Shown in pieces: positions 43,932 to 55,700 of a DNA stretch of 64,000 nucleotides (positions within the stretch are counted from its first letter, which is position 1; each line of letters begins with the position of its first letter). Source of the stretch: Sclerotiophoma versabilis. Its lineage: Eukaryota; Ascomycota; Dothideomycetes; Pleosporales; Didymellaceae. The position numbers were made by a program, and so were the translations under genes. The notes below the pieces were generated by a model. It saw only the letters and a list, made by a program, of their open reading frames with translations. It made no database searches and was not told the origin of the DNA. The DNA is taken from assembly GCA_012274445.1 (NCBI GenBank), contig JAAROD010000033.1, forward strand, positions 1,674,001 to 1,738,000, in the 5' to 3' direction.

Positions 43932-45533
43932 ATGGACGCAAGGCAACAAGACTACCCGCAGTCAGGTTTGAGCTCACCATATCCAACGTTTCCTGAACCA
44001 CCTTCTGAGGGTACCTTTGCAGATCAAGCATCTGCTGCGCAATATCCTCCGCAAGGACAAGACCCCAGAGCTTCGAACCTCACTCCTACCTCCGACTACA
44101 GCAGCCTTCCACCGTCTGCTCGGTCAGGTTCATTCCCGGAATACATTCAACGTTCATACCAACCAGGCGCTCAAGGACAAGCACCCGGAGGTATGGCGCA
44201 ACAACAAAGTCCGTCAATGCCTCTCTCTGATGGTCAAGCCAATGACCATCAACAACCTCAACAACTCAAGTCTGACACCGATGTACCTATAGATCCATCG
44301 ATCGCCGCCCAGACGAGCCCAACCTACCCTCACCAGCAGCAGTACTCGCCCTATACCCCTCACCACGATATGCAGCACTACCCAGGACATCCGCAGACGC
44401 CAATGTATGGGTCGCGTCCTGAGTGGGCTGGACAATACGCTCAGCCTGGCATGCACTACGGTCATCCAGCTTCGTCGGGTCCTCCAGCACCGGCAATGGT
44501 ATCACCTGTTCAAAGACCACCTACTGTAAGTCACTCTTTGTTGAGCAAATCTGCGCGACGCGTCGCACATCAACCTCAATGGCACAAGCCCTTAGCACTA
44601 GAGGTGTGCGACGCGTTTAGGCTGGTTTACGTCGCGTGTCAGATTTTGCGCCATTGCAGAGATCTTTACTAATGACGCGTTTAGGGAGGTCATCCTTTGT
44701 CCACTGTGTACTCGTTCGTGCCCATTCCAGGCGCGCAGCAACACAAGCGACCTCGCCGACGTTATGAAGAGATCGAGCGCATGTACAAGTGCGGCTGGAA
44801 CGGCTGCGAGAAAGCCTACGGCACCCTGAACCACCTTAACGCGCACGTCACAATGCAATCGCACGGCGCAAAGCGAACACCAGAAGGTATGTCTTGCACT
44901 TTCTTGAATTGAGACATTTCGCACCGTTGTGGTTGCCCTTGTCAGCCTGACGCGCTAAGCTAGTACTGGGGTTGCGTTGGTACTGCGCTTATCTGACGGT
45001 GTTCACACTACTCCGGATAGCTTCTGGCGACGGAAGCTAGCCACAGTCGACCCTTGCTCACCTACCTTGGCACCTGTTGACACCACCTCATCAATGTTCA
45101 CCACTGACAATATATTGCAGAGTTCAAGGAAATCCGCAAAGAATGGAAGGCCAAAAAGAAGGAGGAGGAGGCTCAGCGCAAGGCTGACGATGAACGCCAG
45201 CGCGCTGAGATGCACCAGCACGCGCAGCAGCAACGCGTAGCGCATGACGGTGGCCCTCCTGAGGCACCTGTCTACGGACAGATGCGCCAGGCTGTAGGTG
45301 TACCAGGTCAACAGCCCTCGCACCCTCAACTTCCGCCCATTGGGTACCAACCGGCTGCCTCTGGCACATCGGCTGCTCCTCAGTACGGCACGCACAGCCC
45401 TGGGCTCCCTGAGGGCATGGCACAGTATGCGACTCCCAACAACGCGTATACCAGTCCTAGCACTAACCTCAGCAACAGTTACCCTCAGTCGCCATATGGT
45501 CAGAACCCTCAGATGTACCAGCAAGGTCATTAG
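43932..45533 (+). CDS. CON7: Con7-type C2H2 zinc-finger transcription factor, three exons
   Basis: CDS join(43932..44525,44685..44886,45121..45533), 402 aa, phases consistent. The first 198 residues are disordered, rich in Pro, Gln, Ser and Tyr, like an activation domain. A single C2H2 finger lies at residues 234-258 (C234, C239, H252, H258) within YKCGWNGCEKAYGTLNHLNA, preceded by a basic KRPRRRYEEIERM. It is followed by an acidic/basic helix (FKEIRKEWKAKKKEEEAQRK) and a Gln/Pro/Tyr-rich tail. This finger-helix unit is the hallmark of Con7, which in the rice blast fungus controls conidial morphology and infection-related development. Both introns are unusually long for the window (159 and 234 nt), and intron 1 has a duplicated acceptor block. 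The symbol is given by family resemblance; the orthology was not tested. Confidence 0.78.
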
Positions 45534-48516
45534 TTTGGCCAACGATATAGCAAACACGACACGAATGTTCTGCAAAGCTTAGCGACCTGTCGCCAAAGTG
45601 GAAGCGATAATCCAAATCCTCCAGCAACAAGTCTGCATCGCAGCCTCTCACTACCTGCTCGATAGGTCGATCGCACTATGGGATGGGCATGGGCTGGTTC
45701 AGCATTATATACAACGGTTGGGGCATGCATTTACATCTGGCGGCGGCTGTATCTTTTTATTTTACCGGTGTTCACGGCAGGATCAAGACGACTTTTCTTT
45801 CTATATCCCAGGTTGATGGTCGAAGGCGGCAGTGCCAAAGTGGGCAGAGTGATGGATCCAAATGTTCGGTGGTAATTTCTCCAACTGCGAGCCTGTCAAC
45901 CTATCTGTTTCTCTACTTATGGGCCTCGTCACCTCAAAATGCTGTTTTCATTCTCTCCTACTGAACCTAGATTTCTTGCATCTATTTGGCGCTCAGACAG
46001 AAACAATTAGTTCATGTTTTATGAATCATGCTTGCTTTCGTGAGCCACGTATTTGGAACTAACTACTCGTGTATCTGGAACACCTCGGGTGTTGAGTAGT
46101 CTTGAGAATCTGAGATGTGCCCTTGCACGTCGTTCGTGTGATGAAACGCGTCATCCATGTGTGCACACGCATGTTACGGTCTATAATTGAATGCCCTTGC
46201 CGCAACGCAAAACAACGTGTTTGCAATTTAGTGTCGGGTGCCAGTAAATCTGTCTCAGCCCAAGGACATGACATGGACACATGCAGAGGTCTGAGTCGCA
46301 TTGCATCGGAGCAAGCATTCAAGCTGACACTTTACAGTCTCCTCACTTCACATGCGCACATGCGTACACGTATCAGCAGCCACGTACTGGACCTCATCTC
46401 ACCACATACTGTTGGCTGGTGGCACTTCTGCAGTCGCAGGGTGCACGACACAACGCAATGCATACTTGTCGTAAAAGCTCATTGGGTAGCGCATTCAACT
46501 ACCATCCTTGACAGCGATCGTAGCGGCCAATCGAACACGTACTGTATTACGTAGAATGTGAGAAGAATTGCAATCGTACCAGGCGAGCATCCTGAGGGTG
46601 CACAGGAAGATGACGCGCAGTGCAGTGAAGTCAGGACCAGAGGTGAGGTTGCGCTACGGTTTAGGATTGTATGGTATTGTGAATTTAGCCAACAAATCTT
46701 AGCACTGCGAGAGTCTCGTTGCCACACCACGATCTCCTGGTAACCGGGCATCGATACGCAGGTATGAGGAGATAGCGTCAGCCCAGTCTCAAACAACGAC
46801 TTCCAACCCAACTTTCCGCTATCATTCCGCCGCCAAACGCTGTCACCGGCTAGCCTAGGCTTCAAACCTTGCGTTCTCGGCGGGTCGCTCTTTACGCCGT
46901 GCGGTTCCGCATGCAGCAGGATCTTTCTGTGTAACCGAAAAACATGAAGTAACCATCACGAGAGTGCCGTTTTCCGTCGTCAACATGAGGGCTAGACGTG
47001 AGAAGTGCAATTGGCCAGATACGTCACGCAGCGGTCAAGTGCGAGAGCTGACTTTGCCCGGTCATGCGTCCGACAAGGACTCGGGAGGATGGGAACGGCA
47101 GGTCGTGAACAACGTTGGGTGGGTAGTCCGATGGTTGCGGCATGCAGTGGTCATGGGGGCAGTGGCAAGCTGGGCTGGCTATCTTTCGGTATCAACGAGA
47201 CGCTCCAGCCTTCAACGTTGTCAGGCATGGTCGAACTACCCCAGATTTTATCAATTTTACAAACAAGCGCTAGGATGCTCAGTAAGCCTGGCAAGCTCAT
47301 GTTTAATGCAAGATGTCCGTTAGCAAGGCTAGCGCCAACGGCTTGTTAGATCCATCGATCAGCACAGCTAAACTGGCGTTGGGCTGCGCACTTGCTTTTT
47401 CCCCGTGCTTCGCACCGCTTCGTAGGCGCAAGCTAACAGCTGCCAGGGCAGCACCATGCCAGAAGGCTCCCAACGGTCTCCCGCGCTGACGGCGGAGACT
47501 AGCACGGCAATGCATGCGCGCTGCGTGTAAGATGAAGATGCCCGAAAGCGTGTGATGCGTTCCACGGCAGTAGTTGGCTTGCCACACGAGAATGTGGAGT
47601 GCCTGCTTGGTTGCTTCTCTGCTGTCTGGGGGGGGATTTTTTCCGATAGGAAGGGTGTTTTTGACTGGATGGAGAGCAGGGAGATGCGTACTGTGCAGTG
47701 CTGATGGACCCGGTCAATGGCACAGTAGCAACAACACCGTGGTCGTCCGACATGCGACACAAGCACAGCGCGCACAGCAAGGCCTCACACTCACTGCGCA
47801 CTCCTTGCGTGCGCCGCCCACGATACACGTGTGCGACGGATCGCTGATGCTCGCACTGAGCTAGCCATCACGAGTCTTCCTGTACAAAAGTATTTCGTGC
47901 ATACACAGCGCCGCGCGAGTGGGAAAGCCATGTGCGACAACAGGAAGTAGTCTGTTCCGCCACGTTGGCTGGGGGATTGGATTCAAACTCGGAGAGAAGG
48001 GCTGGCTTGCTGGTTACCGATCAGAGCGAGTTGCTAGACTGAACGCAGGCTAAGAAGATGTGTCTTGCTTTAGCTCTTATGCGCCGGCTCCTGCGAGGCT
48101 GCTTGATCACGAACTAATCTCCTGGCTTGCTTACTCGGCTCCAAGGGCACGGGAATGTCGGTTCAGGGACTGTCAGCCCTGCAACAGTGCCTTGAGCTGT
48201 GGCTAGCCCGCTGATGTTGGTTCAAGGTATACTCTGTCCTTCTGCAAGTCCCTTCTTTTAGAAACGTGGCACGGCACGGGCAGGTATTTGCTTGACAGGA
48301 CCACGTCCATCTGTAGCACGAATGTCGACCTTTGCTTTACCGGCCTGGGGTTCTCTTTACATTTCGGCTTGACACGTGACTACACTCGGCCCGCTAGCGT
48401 GCTAGCGTACTAGCGTGCTAGCGTGTTGGGTCGTGCAACTGAATGTTTTCTCGAACACTGTCACTGATGCACATTGACCCGATTGACCCGACATAAGTCA
48501 AGTCCACGTCCTTCTA
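45534..48516. other. Intergenic region, no supported gene
   Basis: 3 kb without recognisable coding sequence. Frames of up to 145 codons occur on both strands and overlap each other. A short tandem repeat lies at 48393. Near 47630 is a run of G residues. Confidence 0.5.
48393..48424. repeat. 8-bp unit tandem repeat (GCTAGCGT), four copies
   Basis: Four adjacent octamers, GCTAGCGT GCTAGCGT, then the variant ACTAGCGT, then GCTAGCGT, lie about 100 bp upstream of the PPR gene start. Each exact unit contains the palindrome GCTAGC. Confidence 0.93.
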
Positions 48517-50760
48517 ATGCTCAACTGTCGCGCCTGTCTTTGGCAATGCGTCCAGCCCTTCGATCGCCCAGCTAACCTCCATCGCCTTCGCCGCAATGTG
48601 AATCCACTCCTGCGCCAGAGCCAACAACGGCTTCAGAGCACCAAAAACGTCTACAAGACCGGCACGCGCCCTCATTACCTCGCCAAGGTTGAAAAGCTGT
48701 CGCAAAGCAGAGACGAGCCATGGAAGAACTCGGCAGCCGCGGAAAACCAGAAGAAGTGGGAAAGAACAGCGTTGCGACAATCGCCATCGAGAGATGTGGA
48801 GAGACAAGAAACACCAAACTTGATGAAGCTGGGCAAGAAACCCCCGCACGTGTCAGATACCGACTGGAATAGGAGGAAACGAGAGCTGCGGTATTTGCAG
48901 GATCCACTAGACCTTGCCCAGTTCGTGAAGGCAGAACTAAACAAGGACAAAGTAGACGAGATGAAGCAGTTGGTACAGATGGCAAGCCACTCCATGCCAT
49001 GCGTGGTCAGCTGGAATCACATCATCGACTATTATCTGGCCAAGTCGCAGGTCATCCATGCGCTCAAGGCATACAACGACGTACGCGTCATTAGATCTTA
49101 GACGTAACAAGATGCTAATTCAATGCAGATGAAGAAGCGCGCACAGTTTCCTGACTCCTACACGTACACGATCCTTCTGAGAGGGCTTTCAATCAACGCG
49201 CATGTTCCAGGTGTCCTCGAGAAGGCCCTCTCGGTATACCACTCCCTCTACGCGCCGAACTCACGAGTCGAACCGTCCATTATACACACGAACGCCGCAC
49301 TGAGAGTATGCGCAAGAGTACTGGACATGGATGCACTATGGGGCATAGCTGCAAAAATCCCAGAAACGGGTCCGGCAGCAGCGAATGCCACCACCTACAA
49401 CACCATAATTAACGCAATTCGACAGAGCATGCTGCTGAAGGTGCCAACCGACGAATCTGCAGAGGAAGCAGCGGCCAGGAAAGACCGTAGTATCACGGAA
49501 GCCAGAAGGCTGTGGGAAGACATCGCAGGCAAGTGGAGAAATGCTGATCTTGTCATTGACGAGGAACTGGTGTGCTCAATGGGGAGACTACTACTGCTGG
49601 GAGCTCGACCGCGAGATTGGGACGACGTGCTCTCTCTAGTCGAACAGACCATGGACATACCGCGACTTGTACCTCGACTGGGTACGGCGGAGCGAAAAGA
49701 AGCCGGGTTGCCACAGTTGCGCGCACCGAACGTGCCGGACGACTACAAGTTTGACGATGACCATCTGATGCTTGGAAAGCCTGCGGCACGAGGAGAGGAG
49801 TTCCTGCCCTTCACCGGCAGTCTAGCAAAGCATCTCGCTTTCGTTAAGCCTGGCAACAATACTCTCTCTATGGTGCAAGAAGCCTGTCTGAAGATCGCTG
49901 CGCCCAAGGCTGCGCAAAAGTACTGGGATCTGCTGGCCGACCCTGCAACATACCACATCGCACCTGACCTCAACAACTTGAACCAACAACTACGCAATCT
50001 GCGCCAGAATCGATCGTCCGCTGCTGCTGTCGAGCTCTTGAAGAAAGACATGCTCGACAAAGGTCTCAAACCCGGCCCAGGAACATTCAGGATCGCCATG
50101 AGCACTTGTGTACGAGACAAGAACAACCACAACTCGCTCAGAAACGCCAGTCAGATCCTCCACCATATGAATGAGACCTTCGAGGATGCCGATGCCAAGA
50201 CTGTGACTATGTACGCTGATCTGGCGCTTACCTTTCCATTAGCAAAGGGCCAGGACCTCATCGATGCACTCACTTCTCTCTATCCCATCGTTAAGAATTT
50301 GCGTCTTCAGCTTGGTGTCGGTGGAGCAAGTAAGAGGAACCAAGGCGCCACCTACCTGACAGGCCAACCGCGTCAAGATGTTCTCACGGCAATTAGAAAA
50401 GTGTACGCTGTCTACGATCGACTGCTGCGCTCGAACCTAATTGCAGAAGAGCAGAAGCAGGATTTCAAGAAAGAGAGGGCTAGGCTGTCGACGTTCATCC
50501 AGAAGCAGGTTGAGAGAGATAATACACAAAAGATTCGGGAACTAGATGGGAAGGATCGACAACCCGAAGGCGAGTTCGATCAACATAGCTATTTGAACGA
50601 AGGTGGAGAGGGCGAGGAAGGAGGTGACCAGCCTGCACAGGAAGGGACTCATGAAGGACGCACATGGCGCACACATGGTTCGAAAGACGAGAGAGGCAAC
50701 TGGCGAACGAGGGACGCAAAGCCCGAGAGTCAGAGGAAACCTTGGGGCAACAGTCCATAA
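48517..50760 (+). CDS. Pentatricopeptide-repeat-like mitochondrial protein, two exons
   Basis: CDS join(48517..49080,49129..50760), 731 aa. The N-terminus is Arg-rich and lacks acids (residues 1-42, ending RLQST), a typical mitochondrial presequence. From about 165 onward there are helical-hairpin repeats with PPR features: VVSWNHIIDYYLAKSQVIHALKAYND, PDSYTYTILLRGLS, TTYNTIINAI, and later KPGPGTFRIAMSTCV. PPR proteins bind organellar RNA in a sequence-specific way and support processing, stability or translation. The C-terminal 100 residues are charged, with Glu/Gly/Arg low complexity. The 48-nt intron (GTACGC..ATGCAG, branch CTAAT) falls in phase 0. I cannot assign it to a named subfamily such as Ccm1. 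Confidence 0.82.
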
Positions 50761-51113
50761 TCCTCTCATCACGATTGTGGTGAACAATATTAGAGGCGTC
50801 CACGGATGGGGGAGCAACGGGCATAAATCACTGTAACACCACTATGTTATATATCCTGCAACATGCAGATGAATGACGAAGAACATTGTATTGACTTCTC
50901 ACCAAATGCCAACTGCAACGCAAAAATCTTCTATAAGCATGCCTTCGGATAGCCATGAAACTCGGGAACTGTGCCAAGACACAGTTTCCTTTTTCGTCCA
51001 CTTCCGGCGCCTCCACTCCGCAAGTCAACAGCCCTCACCTCCCACCCAACACCTTTGCGCCGTCCCGTCCACTACCCCCCACGCAAACCTATACCTCCCC
51101 TTACGCACTCACC
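50761..51113. other. Promoter and leader of RTF2
   Basis: 353 bp between the PPR-gene stop and the RTF2 start. The frame upstream of 51114 is open back to 50955, but the leader there is C/T-rich and not protein-like. Confidence 0.5.
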
Positions 51114-52194
51114 ATGGGTAACGACGGAGGTTCCATTCCCAAGCGACGCGAACTTGTCAAAGAAGCCGCCAAAGCCCTCACAACAACTCAAGCCAAAGAG
51201 CAACTCACCGAGCAACAAGAATACCACTGGTCGACCTGTCCTCTTTCGCGAAAACCGCTCGCCGCACCAGTAGTCAGCGACGCCGCTGGAACTCTCTACA
51301 ACAAGGACTCTGTCATTGAGTTCCTGCTAAAGGAAGATGGAAGAGAGAAGGAGGAGGCTGGTAAGGTTGCGGATGTGAAGAGGGAGGGAGAGTTTGTCGA
51401 GCTGGGGTGTGCGGGAGACAGACTGAAGGGGCTGAAGGATGTTGTAGAGGTCAAGTTTGAGGTTGGGAAGGAGGAGAAGAGAGAGGGGAGCGGCAGGAGC
51501 GAGAGCTGGGTGTGTCCCATTACAGGGCGCGAATTGGGGCCGGGCGCGAAGGCGGTATATCTCGTTCCTTGTGGGCATGCGTTTGCGGGGAGCGTGGTGA
51601 AGGAGGTTGCAGGGAGTGTGTGTCTGCAGGTACGTTCAGTTCTGGGAAAATGGAGTGAGTGTGTGCTAATGAATGCAGTGCAACGAGCCATATGCGGAGA
51701 ACGATGCCATACCCATTTTACCCACCGCACCCACCGATCTCGCGCGCCTCAATCTCAGGATCAAAACACTACGAGAAAAGGGCCTCACGCATGCTCTCAA
51801 GAAAGCGCCAGGCAGCAAGAAGCGCAAGAAGAACGCCGACAAGGAAAATGGTGCATCTAAAGCCAGTGAAGCAAACGGTAACGCAAACGGTGACACGAAT
51901 GGTACAGCGATAAGATCGAAGCCTTCTTCCGACGACGACAAGGAGCACGGCGCCAAGAAGGCGAGCCCCAAAACGAATGGCGAGAAGAAGGAGATCACAG
52001 ACAGCAGCATCAAGAACTCTGCGACCGCGTCACTGACACGCAAGGTCATGGAGGAACAGGAGGAGCGCAACAAGAGGAGGAAACTGGGACAGAACAACAA
52101 CGTCAAGAGCATGTTCAATACAAGTAGCAACAAGCCAAGCGCAGGGAATAGCGCGGACTATATGACAAGAGGATTTAGCATTGGGAAAAAGTGA
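51114..52194 (+). CDS. rtf2: Replication termination factor 2 (Rtf2 RING-like), two exons
   Basis: CDS join(51114..51629,51679..52194), 343 aa, both exons 172 codons. Rtf2 proteins act at stalled replication forks and, in fission yeast, at the RTS1 barrier; they are also linked to splicing. The start gives the conserved head MGNDGGSIPKRRELVKEA. A divided RING-like domain follows: WSTCPLSRKPL near residue 45 and, after an acidic/basic insert, WVCPITGREL with LVPCGHAFAGS, then after the intron CNEPYAENDAIPILP. The tail (about 215-343) is Lys/Asn/Ser-rich and disordered, ending TRGFSIGKK. The intron is 49 nt (GTACGT..TGCAG). I chose 51114 over the in-frame ATG at 50955 because the conserved family start is there. 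Confidence 0.93.
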
Positions 52195-52788
52195 GTAGGG
52201 TTGCAGGGTGTTCCGGCGTTGGAAGAAGGGGCGTTTAAGTTGTGCATACTCAGGTGTCGGAGGCCTGGCGCACTCTGAAGCACACAGAGGTCTTCACGGA
52301 TTGGTGGTTAGTAAGAAGATACCCTGCACCTGCTTTAGGTTGAGCAATTGTTCACGTTTCTCACACTGTATGTATCGATGATGTTTAACATGCTACAGTT
52401 CGGCATATGCATTTTCTATTGGTTCCAGCTGCGCCATGGTCTGCTGTATGAGAATACATTTGGTCTCCATGCTCTATTTCACCCACACTTGCCGGCTCTC
52501 CAAAGAGCTGCTGCACTCAGTCTACGCCTGCCTTCCTCGAAGAAGGCTGCTGCGGTGTGCCAGACCGACTTCTCTGTCCCTTGCAGTAAAACTTGGTAGC
52601 AGATTCTCTCACGTATGCCAGAGTGACTTCTTACCAAACAGAACTTCAATGTTTCACATCTGGCTGTTAGGGCTGGGCGGCTGTTGTTCCTGGTCGAAGC
52701 CGAGCATGGCCTGATTCAGGGACGTTGGTTGATTTCTAGATTGTACTCGATTCTGAGACATTAATCCATCCTGAGATATTATTTGAGA
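52195..52788. other. Convergent 3' flanks of RTF2 and the DUF3433 gene
   Basis: 594 bp with only short frames (83-92 codons) lacking domains. It is likely the two 3' untranslated regions and spacer. Confidence 0.55.
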
Positions 52789-55700
52789 CTAAGATGCTGG
52801 CTGACTTCGGAGGAGGGCTTGTTCTTGAGATGGCACCTCGTCTTGAGGTGGCGCTCCGCTCGGAAGTACTGCTGCATGTTGAGACTCTGCGCTACTTGCA
52901 GGTGAAGCTTGATCATGGGATGGTGCTCGATCGTCCTCAGATGGCACACCCGCCAAGAGGGTCGAGTTATGGTCAACAAGCTCAACGCCCCAGTGTTCTT
53001 TCCCATCTGTACTGGTAAAATATCCCAACCGAGCTGTAACTGCCTCTCCAGGCGAATCACCATGGATTCTCTTCCAGCGAGCGCTTTTCTCTGCCATTTT
53101 ACGCCTCTCATACTGTTGTTCCGCCCAGCTCTTCAGATTCTCGCTTGCGTAGACTGCAGATAGAAGACTCGCTGGTGAGTCGAAGTCTCGAGGAAGTAGC
53201 TTTAGCTGATTGTTTTGTACCGAGTAGATAATGATCGTGCAGAGAATAAGAAGCGCGATTATGGAGATGCTAAGGAACATTGCCACAGGAGAGATAACGA
53301 GCGTCTCTGTGTGGATCGAGACTGTCGCAGCTACCAGATTTGCGTTAGTGGGCGCGTCCGAAGTTGCAGCTCGCTTCTCGAGTGTAGCAGTAGCAGTAAT
53401 TGTAGAGCGATGAGGGCCCGAAGATGTACTTGGGGTGGTGACCGAGAGCGTACTGAGACTCGATGTGGGCCTCGTATTCGCAATTGTGGTGACTGTTTGT
53501 GTAATGGTCCAAGTTGTGTATGAAGTCGTTTTAGGATGGACACAAACCCCAATCGATCGGGTTCTGACACCATTGGGGCCCGACTCAGTATATTTACTGT
53601 AGCTTTGTTCATGGCAGTAGTTCTTTTCTCGTGTGTGTGTTTCCGTGAACGTTACAACGCTCTCTGTCGATCCAAAATCCAGGTCCGAGGGAATAGCGGC
53701 GCCGATTGGCTGATAGGCCCAATAATCGTCTGTATAACCACTCTGCGATGACACAAACCATTGAAAAAAAGTCGAGAAAACCTGCTGGGTGGTATTGGTC
53801 AATGTTGAGGCGTTGAGCAGTGAGGTACGGTTGTAGTCGACCAGTGCGAGAGCAGCATAGCTGAATGGATCTGTATATAGATCAGGCTCGATGAAGCTGA
53901 ATGGTGTTGGACCAGCAACACCATCATCATATGGAGTTCCGTCTCCTCTCACAAATCCTTGGGCATTACATGCCCCTAACATAGCCAGTTGGAACAAATA
54001 ACCCCAGCTGACAGTTGTGTTGAACTTCTTTACGGCGTCCTGGCCGTAGTCGATCTTATAGTATTCAGTCTCGTTGGCAAAATGTCGTTCAAACCGACTG
54101 GACCATGCATCTTCAATCGGATAAGCGTTTTCGAGAAGTTGAACATTCTCCAGTCTTCCGCTATCAGCATTCACGGTTATACGTGCCTTTGCTGTTTCGA
54201 AAACAGGCTGACAGTTCAGAGCCTGAACCTGTGGCTCATCCGAGAACACAAGACGGGGTGGCCCGTCGAACATGTCGCTCGGTACGCCTGGATAGTCACC
54301 CTCGTAACGGTAAGGATAACTGGAGTTGGTCCAGAGCACGGTAAAGTTTTGTGGACTAAGAGCGTTATACAAAGGATCGCCTCGTTTAGGTGATGAGCTG
54401 TAGTTGAAGTGTAGCCATTGCCCTATGGCAACTGTGGCTGGTTGGGAATTGGTGTAGGCTGTGAAGTTGACTACTCGTACTTCTGGGGTGAACTCGAAGC
54501 CTGAGCGGATGCTAGGCCTTGTATCGTTCAAGGTAGAGTTGTAAGGCGTGAGCGCAGTGATGTTGTGCATCTCAGAAGTCCACTGAGTTGTTCCATCAAT
54601 GGGTGTGCACTCGACACGCCCCCTCAGCCCTTGACTGACTAGAGTGATGTTGAGAGACCTCATTGAGTCCGCACGTTCTGGGTTTGGTAGATTTGGAACG
54701 CTCCTTGAGATGTTGGTCAAGTCTATGGGTGGGAAGCTCCAGCCATCCTTACTCCACACTGGAGGCAGGGCGCCGAATGCTAACTCAGCGAGACTGCCGT
54801 ACATCCAAGACGTTTGGTAAAGCTTGCCGCCGTACATGTGTTGCGCAATACGTGGGTGAGCGATGTCTGTTCCACTGCGAATTAGATATCTCAAGTCCTC
54901 AAAAACATGTGGAACAGACCGGAGCTCATGTTGTCGCGCCAAGGTCATATCAAAATTCAAAACTCCGATCTCTCGACTCCATAGCGCTGCCATTGAGACC
55001 TGTAGGATTTCGGAGATCAGAGCACCGAACGTGACGATAACGAGTAGCCAATGGCGTCTTCGAGCCGCCAGAATCGTTATCCATCCAATCGGTGAGGTGA
55101 TATACGATTTAGACGGAGATTCAGACGCCTTCGACGAGGAAGAGGCAGCCATAGCTAGGAATGGAGCTAGACGCCTGTAAGCACTGTCGATAGTACCCCA
55201 CCAAAGCTTGATACTAACGGCTACCAGTGTCGGAACGATACTGTATGGCGCCAGGGTAGTGACATTGAGCTTCCCAATTTTGATATCAGAGCTGTAAACG
55301 AACGCTGATCGATAGAGCGGCCTCTTCTTGGAAGAGACGTAAATCGCAATAAGAGCTGTTACAATGCAGGCCAGAAAGAGAGCAAGCGAAGACCCAGCCG
55401 TACGGCGAAGCGTAAAGGGACGCCAATCTAAAGACGTAGTAGGTGACGGTGAGATTTTACGTTTCCCGTACCAAGTCCGTTTCGGTTTCGCGACTGTGGG
55501 GGTTGCAGACATCTCTTTGGGCGCGACTGTCTCGATGCCAAGGTTCGCCAACTTCCCACTCTCCATGGAAAACGTCTCGTCACGCAGGGCCAAGTCTATG
55601 TCCTTAGCAGTCGCCCTATCCAGGTTATTGAAGTAGACTGGAGTCGCTGCATTCTTCATGATAAGAGCAGCTGTTGAGCTATTGCTAGGATCGGAGTGTA

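Noticed and set aside
50955..51113. In-frame upstream ATG extending RTF2 by 53 residues
   Set aside because: The extension is leader-like in composition, while MGNDGGSIP at 51114 is the conserved family start.
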